A stretch of DNA of 64,000 bases, taken from assembly GCF_016742135.1 (NCBI RefSeq), contig NZ_JACVCG010000001.1, positions 1-64,000 on the forward strand. The letters are read 5' to 3'. Shown here in pieces: positions 61,166 to 64,000 of this stretch. The DNA is from Brevundimonas sp. (lineage in GTDB: Bacteria > Pseudomonadota > Alphaproteobacteria > Caulobacterales > Caulobacteraceae). A model generated the notes under the pieces. That model was not told the DNA's origin, searched no databases, and worked only from the letters and a program-made list of their open reading frames with translations. The position numbers were made by a program, and so were the translations under genes. How positions within the stretch are numbered: position 1 is the first letter of the stretch; the number at the start of each line of letters is the position of its first letter.

Positions 61166-61846
61166 ATGCGTGTTCTGCTTGTCGAGGATGACGCCGACCT
61201 GTCGCGCCAGCTGAAGGCGGCGCTGGGCGATGCCGGCTATGCGGTTGACCATGCGCCCGACGGCGAGGAGGCGCATTTTCTGGGCGACACCGAGCCCTAT
61301 GATGTGATCGTGCTGGACCTGGGTCTGCCCAAGGTCGACGGCGTGTCGGTGCTGGAGCGCTGGCGCCGCGAGGGCCGGACCACGCCGGTGCTGATCCTGA
61401 CGGCGCGCGGGGCCTGGTCCGACAAGGTGGCCGGGTTCGACGCGGGCGCCGATGATTATCTGACCAAGCCCTTCCATACCGAAGAACTGCTGGCGCGCCT
61501 GAGGGCCCTGCTGCGGCGGTCGGCGGGCATTGCGTCTGCGACCCTGTCGTGCGGGGGGCTGCGGCTCGACCCGCGCGCGGCGCGGGCCAATGTGAACGGC
61601 GAGCCGCTGCGCCTGACCAGTCTGGAATACCGCCTGCTGCACTATCTGATGATGCATCAGGGACGGGTGATCAGCCGCACCGAGCTGGTCGAGCATCTGT
61701 ACGATCAGGACTTTGACCGCGACTCCAACACCATTGAGGTGTTCGTCGGCCGGCTGAGGAAGAAGATCGGCGCCGACCGGATCGAGACCGTGCGGGGATT
61801 GGGCTATCGGCTGACGGCCCTGCCGGGCGAGTCCGAGGCCGCGTGA
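61166..61846 (+). CDS. OmpR/PhoP-family response regulator
   Basis: A 226-residue regulator. Receiver domain 1-117: acidic VEDDAD (6-11), phospho-acceptor Asp in VLDLGLPKVDG (about 51), Lys in LTKPFHTEE (about 101). The winged-helix effector (about 125-222) has LTSLEYRLLHYLMMHQGRVIS, LVEHLYDQDFDRDSNTIEV and RLRKKIG. Such proteins bind direct hexamer repeats; three are found upstream of this operon. ATGA-type overlap with the histidine kinase. Confidence 0.95.
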   Translation: MRVLLVEDDADLSRQLKAALGDAGYAVDHAPDGEEAHFLGDTEPYDVIVLDLGLPKVDGVSVLERWRREGRTTPVLILTARGAWSDKVAGFDAGADDYLTKPFHTEELLARLRALLRRSAGIASATLSCGGLRLDPRAARANVNGEPLRLTSLEYRLLHYLMMHQGRVISRTELVEHLYDQDFDRDSNTIEVFVGRLRKKIGADRIETVRGLGYRLTALPGESEAA

Positions 61847-63243
61847 ACTGGCGGGGCTGGGCCGGACAGGCGTTCGGGCGCCCCGGTCGATCGCTGACCC
61901 GGCGTTTGATCTGGCTGGCCTCGGCCTGGATGGCGGTGGCGCTGGTGCTGACCGGCTGGGTGCTGACCAGCCAGTATCAGGAATCGGCGCTCCGCCGCAT
62001 GGGCTATGTGCTGGCGGAAACCATCGATGAGGTGGTGCTGGCCACCACCGTGGTCGCGGGCCGGGTCTCGGTGGACGAGATCCAGGACTCGCGCACGCTG
62101 CGCCCCCTGTCGGGCAAATACTGGGTGGTGGCCGAGTTCGACGGACGGGGCGGGATGCGCATTCTGGAGCGGTCACCGTCGCTGGCCGGAGAGGATCTGA
62201 TGATCCCGGCGGACATGCCCGAGCGTCTCGAGCGCGGGCGGACGCTCAGCTATACGGCCATGGGGCCGCTGGACCGTCCCCTGCGGATCGCCGCCAGCGT
62301 CAAGGTGCTGCCGGGGCGGGACCAGCCGCTGGTCTTCATGGCCGGCATGGATCGGTCGGACATCGACGCTGACACCCGGACCTTTGCCACCTTCACCTGG
62401 ATCGCCCTGTTGATCCTGGGCCTTGGCGTCGGAGCGGCGGTGTTCATGCAGGTGCGGATCGGCCTGCGCCCCCTGTTCCTGCTGAGGAATGAGATCGCCG
62501 ACGTCAGAAAGGGCCGCTCGGGCCGGATCGAGCGCACCTATCCGCTGGAGATCCAGCCGCTGGCCGAACAGGTCAACCGCCTGCTGGACCATAATCAGGA
62601 GGTGGTGGAGCGCCAGCGCACCCACGTCGGCAATCTGGCCCATGCGCTGAAGACGCCGTTGTCGGTGATGCTGGCCGAGGCCGAGGGCAAGGATGACCCG
62701 CTGGCCGAGGTGGTCACCCGCCAGAGCCGCGTGATGAAGGATCAGGTGGATCACCACCTGCGCCGCGCGCGCGCCGCCGCCCGGGCGCAGGGGCTGGGTG
62801 AGCGCACCCCGGTGGCCGAGGTGCTCGATGAGATGGCGGTCATGCTGGAGCGGGTGTTTGCGTCGAAGGCGGTCGAGATCGACTGGCGCGCGCCGGACGA
62901 CCTGATGTTCCGGGGCGAGCGGCAGGACCTGCAGGAGATCCTGGGAAATCTGATCGAGAACGCCTGTAAATGGTCGAAACGTCGGGTGCGGGTCAGCGCC
63001 GGGCCGACCGGTCTGGGCCAGATGGTGGTGGTGGTCGAGGATGACGGACCGGGCCTCGCCGACGACCAGCTTGACGCGGCCCTGAAGCGCGGCACCCGCA
63101 TGGATGAGGATGCCCCGGGGTCGGGCCTGGGCCTGTCGATCGTCGACGACCTGACCCGCGCCTACAACGGCCGGGTGGCGCTGTCGCGCAGCGAGATGGG
63201 TGGACTGAAGGCGGTTCTGGACCTGCCGGCCGCCGAGGGATGA
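61843..63243 (+). CDS. Sensor histidine kinase, PhoQ-like
   Basis: A 466-residue membrane kinase: TM1 at about 22-45, a periplasmic domain (about 46-180), TM2 at about 182-205, HAMP-like linker, H-box HVGNLAHALKTPLSVMLAEA (about 262-281, PhoQ-type HALKTPL), N-box GNLIENACKWSKR, G1 VEDDGPGLAD and G2 GSGLGLSIVDDL. The start is GTG at 61843 within the regulator stop. The periplasmic domain is unlike canonical PhoQ Mg2+ sensors by eye; the signal is unknown, and the PepSY protein may take part. Confidence 0.92.
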   Translation: MNWRGWAGQAFGRPGRSLTRRLIWLASAWMAVALVLTGWVLTSQYQESALRRMGYVLAETIDEVVLATTVVAGRVSVDEIQDSRTLRPLSGKYWVVAEFDGRGGMRILERSPSLAGEDLMIPADMPERLERGRTLSYTAMGPLDRPLRIAASVKVLPGRDQPLVFMAGMDRSDIDADTRTFATFTWIALLILGLGVGAAVFMQVRIGLRPLFLLRNEIADVRKGRSGRIERTYPLEIQPLAEQVNRLLDHNQEVVERQRTHVGNLAHALKTPLSVMLAEAEGKDDPLAEVVTRQSRVMKDQVDHHLRRARAAARAQGLGERTPVAEVLDEMAVMLERVFASKAVEIDWRAPDDLMFRGERQDLQEILGNLIENACKWSKRRVRVSAGPTGLGQMVVVVEDDGPGLADDQLDAALKRGTRMDEDAPGSGLGLSIVDDLTRAYNGRVALSRSEMGGLKAVLDLPAAEG

Positions 63244-63328
63244 GGGCCTGTAACCCTGTAACGCGGTGGACGGAATATTAACCCTGACGCCCGAGGCTGG
63301 CGGCGACGTGTCTTCACGTGGAGCCTCC

Positions 63329-64000
63329 ATGGCCGGTCTGACGGTCGCACACCGCGCCGCCCTGGCGCATCTGATCACGCTCTGCCCGCCGGAACTGCTG
63401 GATGGTCTGCGGCGGGCCGTCGGCGGCTGGCCGGGCGACAAGGCCCGGGAGCTGGGCGGCATGCTGAACGCAGCCGATGGGGAGCGCCGCCGTCGCGATC
63501 GGGCGCTGGGACCGCTGGTGCCGATGTTCCGCGAACGGATGGACGGGGTCGAGGCGCTGACGTTTCCGGCGCAGGTCCTGCCCCGGCTGTGGGCTGTGGC
63601 CCGCGAGAGCGAGCTTGATCTTCTGACGCGACTGGACAGGGACGGGCCCGAGACGGCTATTGTCGGAGACCGGCTGTGCCTTGCTGCGGCCGCTGCGGTC
63701 CGCGACCGCCCCGAGGCCGTCTGGCCCCCCAATCTTGCCGCGGAGACCCGGGAGGCGGGGCTGGAGGCGCTGGCACGCTGTCTCGACCTGACCCATCTGG
63801 CGCGCAAGGCGCTGAGGCATCTGGAGACCTGGCTGGGCCGTCCGGACGGTGACAGTCTGGCGGAACTGCGGCTGCTGATCCGGGATGCGGCCGGGATTCA
63901 TGAGGACGGCGCGCCCCGTCTGATCGACATCCTGTTCGCCCACCTCAGGGACGCGGCCCTGGTTCTGAGGCTGGTGACCCAGACGAGCGGATCGGCGGTC
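63329..64000 (+). CDS. Unrecognised protein, truncated by the window end
   Basis: From ATG 63329 an open frame of 224 codons runs to the last base with no stop: MAGLTVAHRAALAHLITL, then many Leu/Ala/Arg-rich helical segments (RERMDGVEALTFPAQVL, LARKALRHLETWL, LRLLIRDAAG). No signal peptide or known motif. The frame has strong G+C third-position bias, supporting coding. About 85 bp separate it from the kinase; TTAACC lies in that gap. Confidence 0.7.
   Translation, partial: MAGLTVAHRAALAHLITLCPPELLDGLRRAVGGWPGDKARELGGMLNAADGERRRRDRALGPLVPMFRERMDGVEALTFPAQVLPRLWAVARESELDLLTRLDRDGPETAIVGDRLCLAAAAAVRDRPEAVWPPNLAAETREAGLEALARCLDLTHLARKALRHLETWLGRPDGDSLAELRLLIRDAAGIHEDGAPRLIDILFAHLRDAALVLRLVTQTSGSAV

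Overview
The window is 64 kb of very G+C-rich chromosomal DNA. It has dense, mostly housekeeping genes, frequent GTG and TTG starts, and many 1- or 4-bp stop/start overlaps. Gene content points to Caulobacterales, most like Brevundimonas: a gspC-M type II secretion operon, an HWE-family kinase, BolA/Grx4 genes, a class III alcohol dehydrogenase with S-formylglutathione hydrolase, a large TonB-dependent receptor, and abundant palindromic intergenic repeats. The genus is inferred from gene content and style, not from a database match.

Layout. 0.1-9 kb: a CinA-like protein, methionine aminopeptidase, a coupled radC/asparaginase/GNAT run, a BolA - degenerate aldo/keto reductase - Grx4 - thioesterase cluster, small lipoproteins, rpsD and superoxide dismutase. 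9-14 kb: formaldehyde detoxification (fghA and adhC) with a Na+/alanine symporter, a vapBC-like pair and a VOC protein in between. 14-24 kb: sirtuin, TrmJ, an S1/P1-type nuclease, a DEAD-box helicase, an HxlR regulator, a GST, tRNA-Arg and a DUF885 lipoprotein. 25-30 kb: an SDR, PhhB, a Crp/Fnr regulator, UbiE and UbiB, ArfB and tRNA-Gly. 30.6-41 kb: the type II secretion operon gspCDEFGHIJKLM. 41-44 kb: an amidohydrolase, small hypotheticals and repeats. 44-47 kb: a likely defence operon (OLD-family ATPase/TOPRIM nuclease, a 72-residue protein and a DpnI-like methyl-directed endonuclease). 47-52 kb: uvrB and a TonB receptor with a Fur-like box. 53-58 kb: PadR/HAAS membrane protein, SMR transporter, thiD, a nucleotidyltransferase, PhzF and small membrane or lipoproteins. 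58.6-64 kb: an HWE histidine kinase, a PepSY protein with a PhoP/PhoQ-like pair, and an unrecognised gene cut by the window end.

The most unusual signals are these. (1) Three consecutive pseudopilin genes (gspG, gspH, gspI) each have a palindromic intergenic repeat at the 5' end, so the prepilin leader or start codon is encoded by repeat DNA. (2) A three-gene defence operon pairs a low-G+C OLD nuclease, with a hairpin over its ribosome binding site, with a DpnI-type enzyme. (3) Several distinct repeat families recur across the window, including a roughly 128-bp element found in two opposite-facing copies. (4) Three direct repeats with 11-bp spacing lie upstream of the PepSY/two-component operon.

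No prophage, CRISPR array, rRNA operon or complete insertion sequence was seen. Function calls come from motif recognition by eye; no alignment or search was run.
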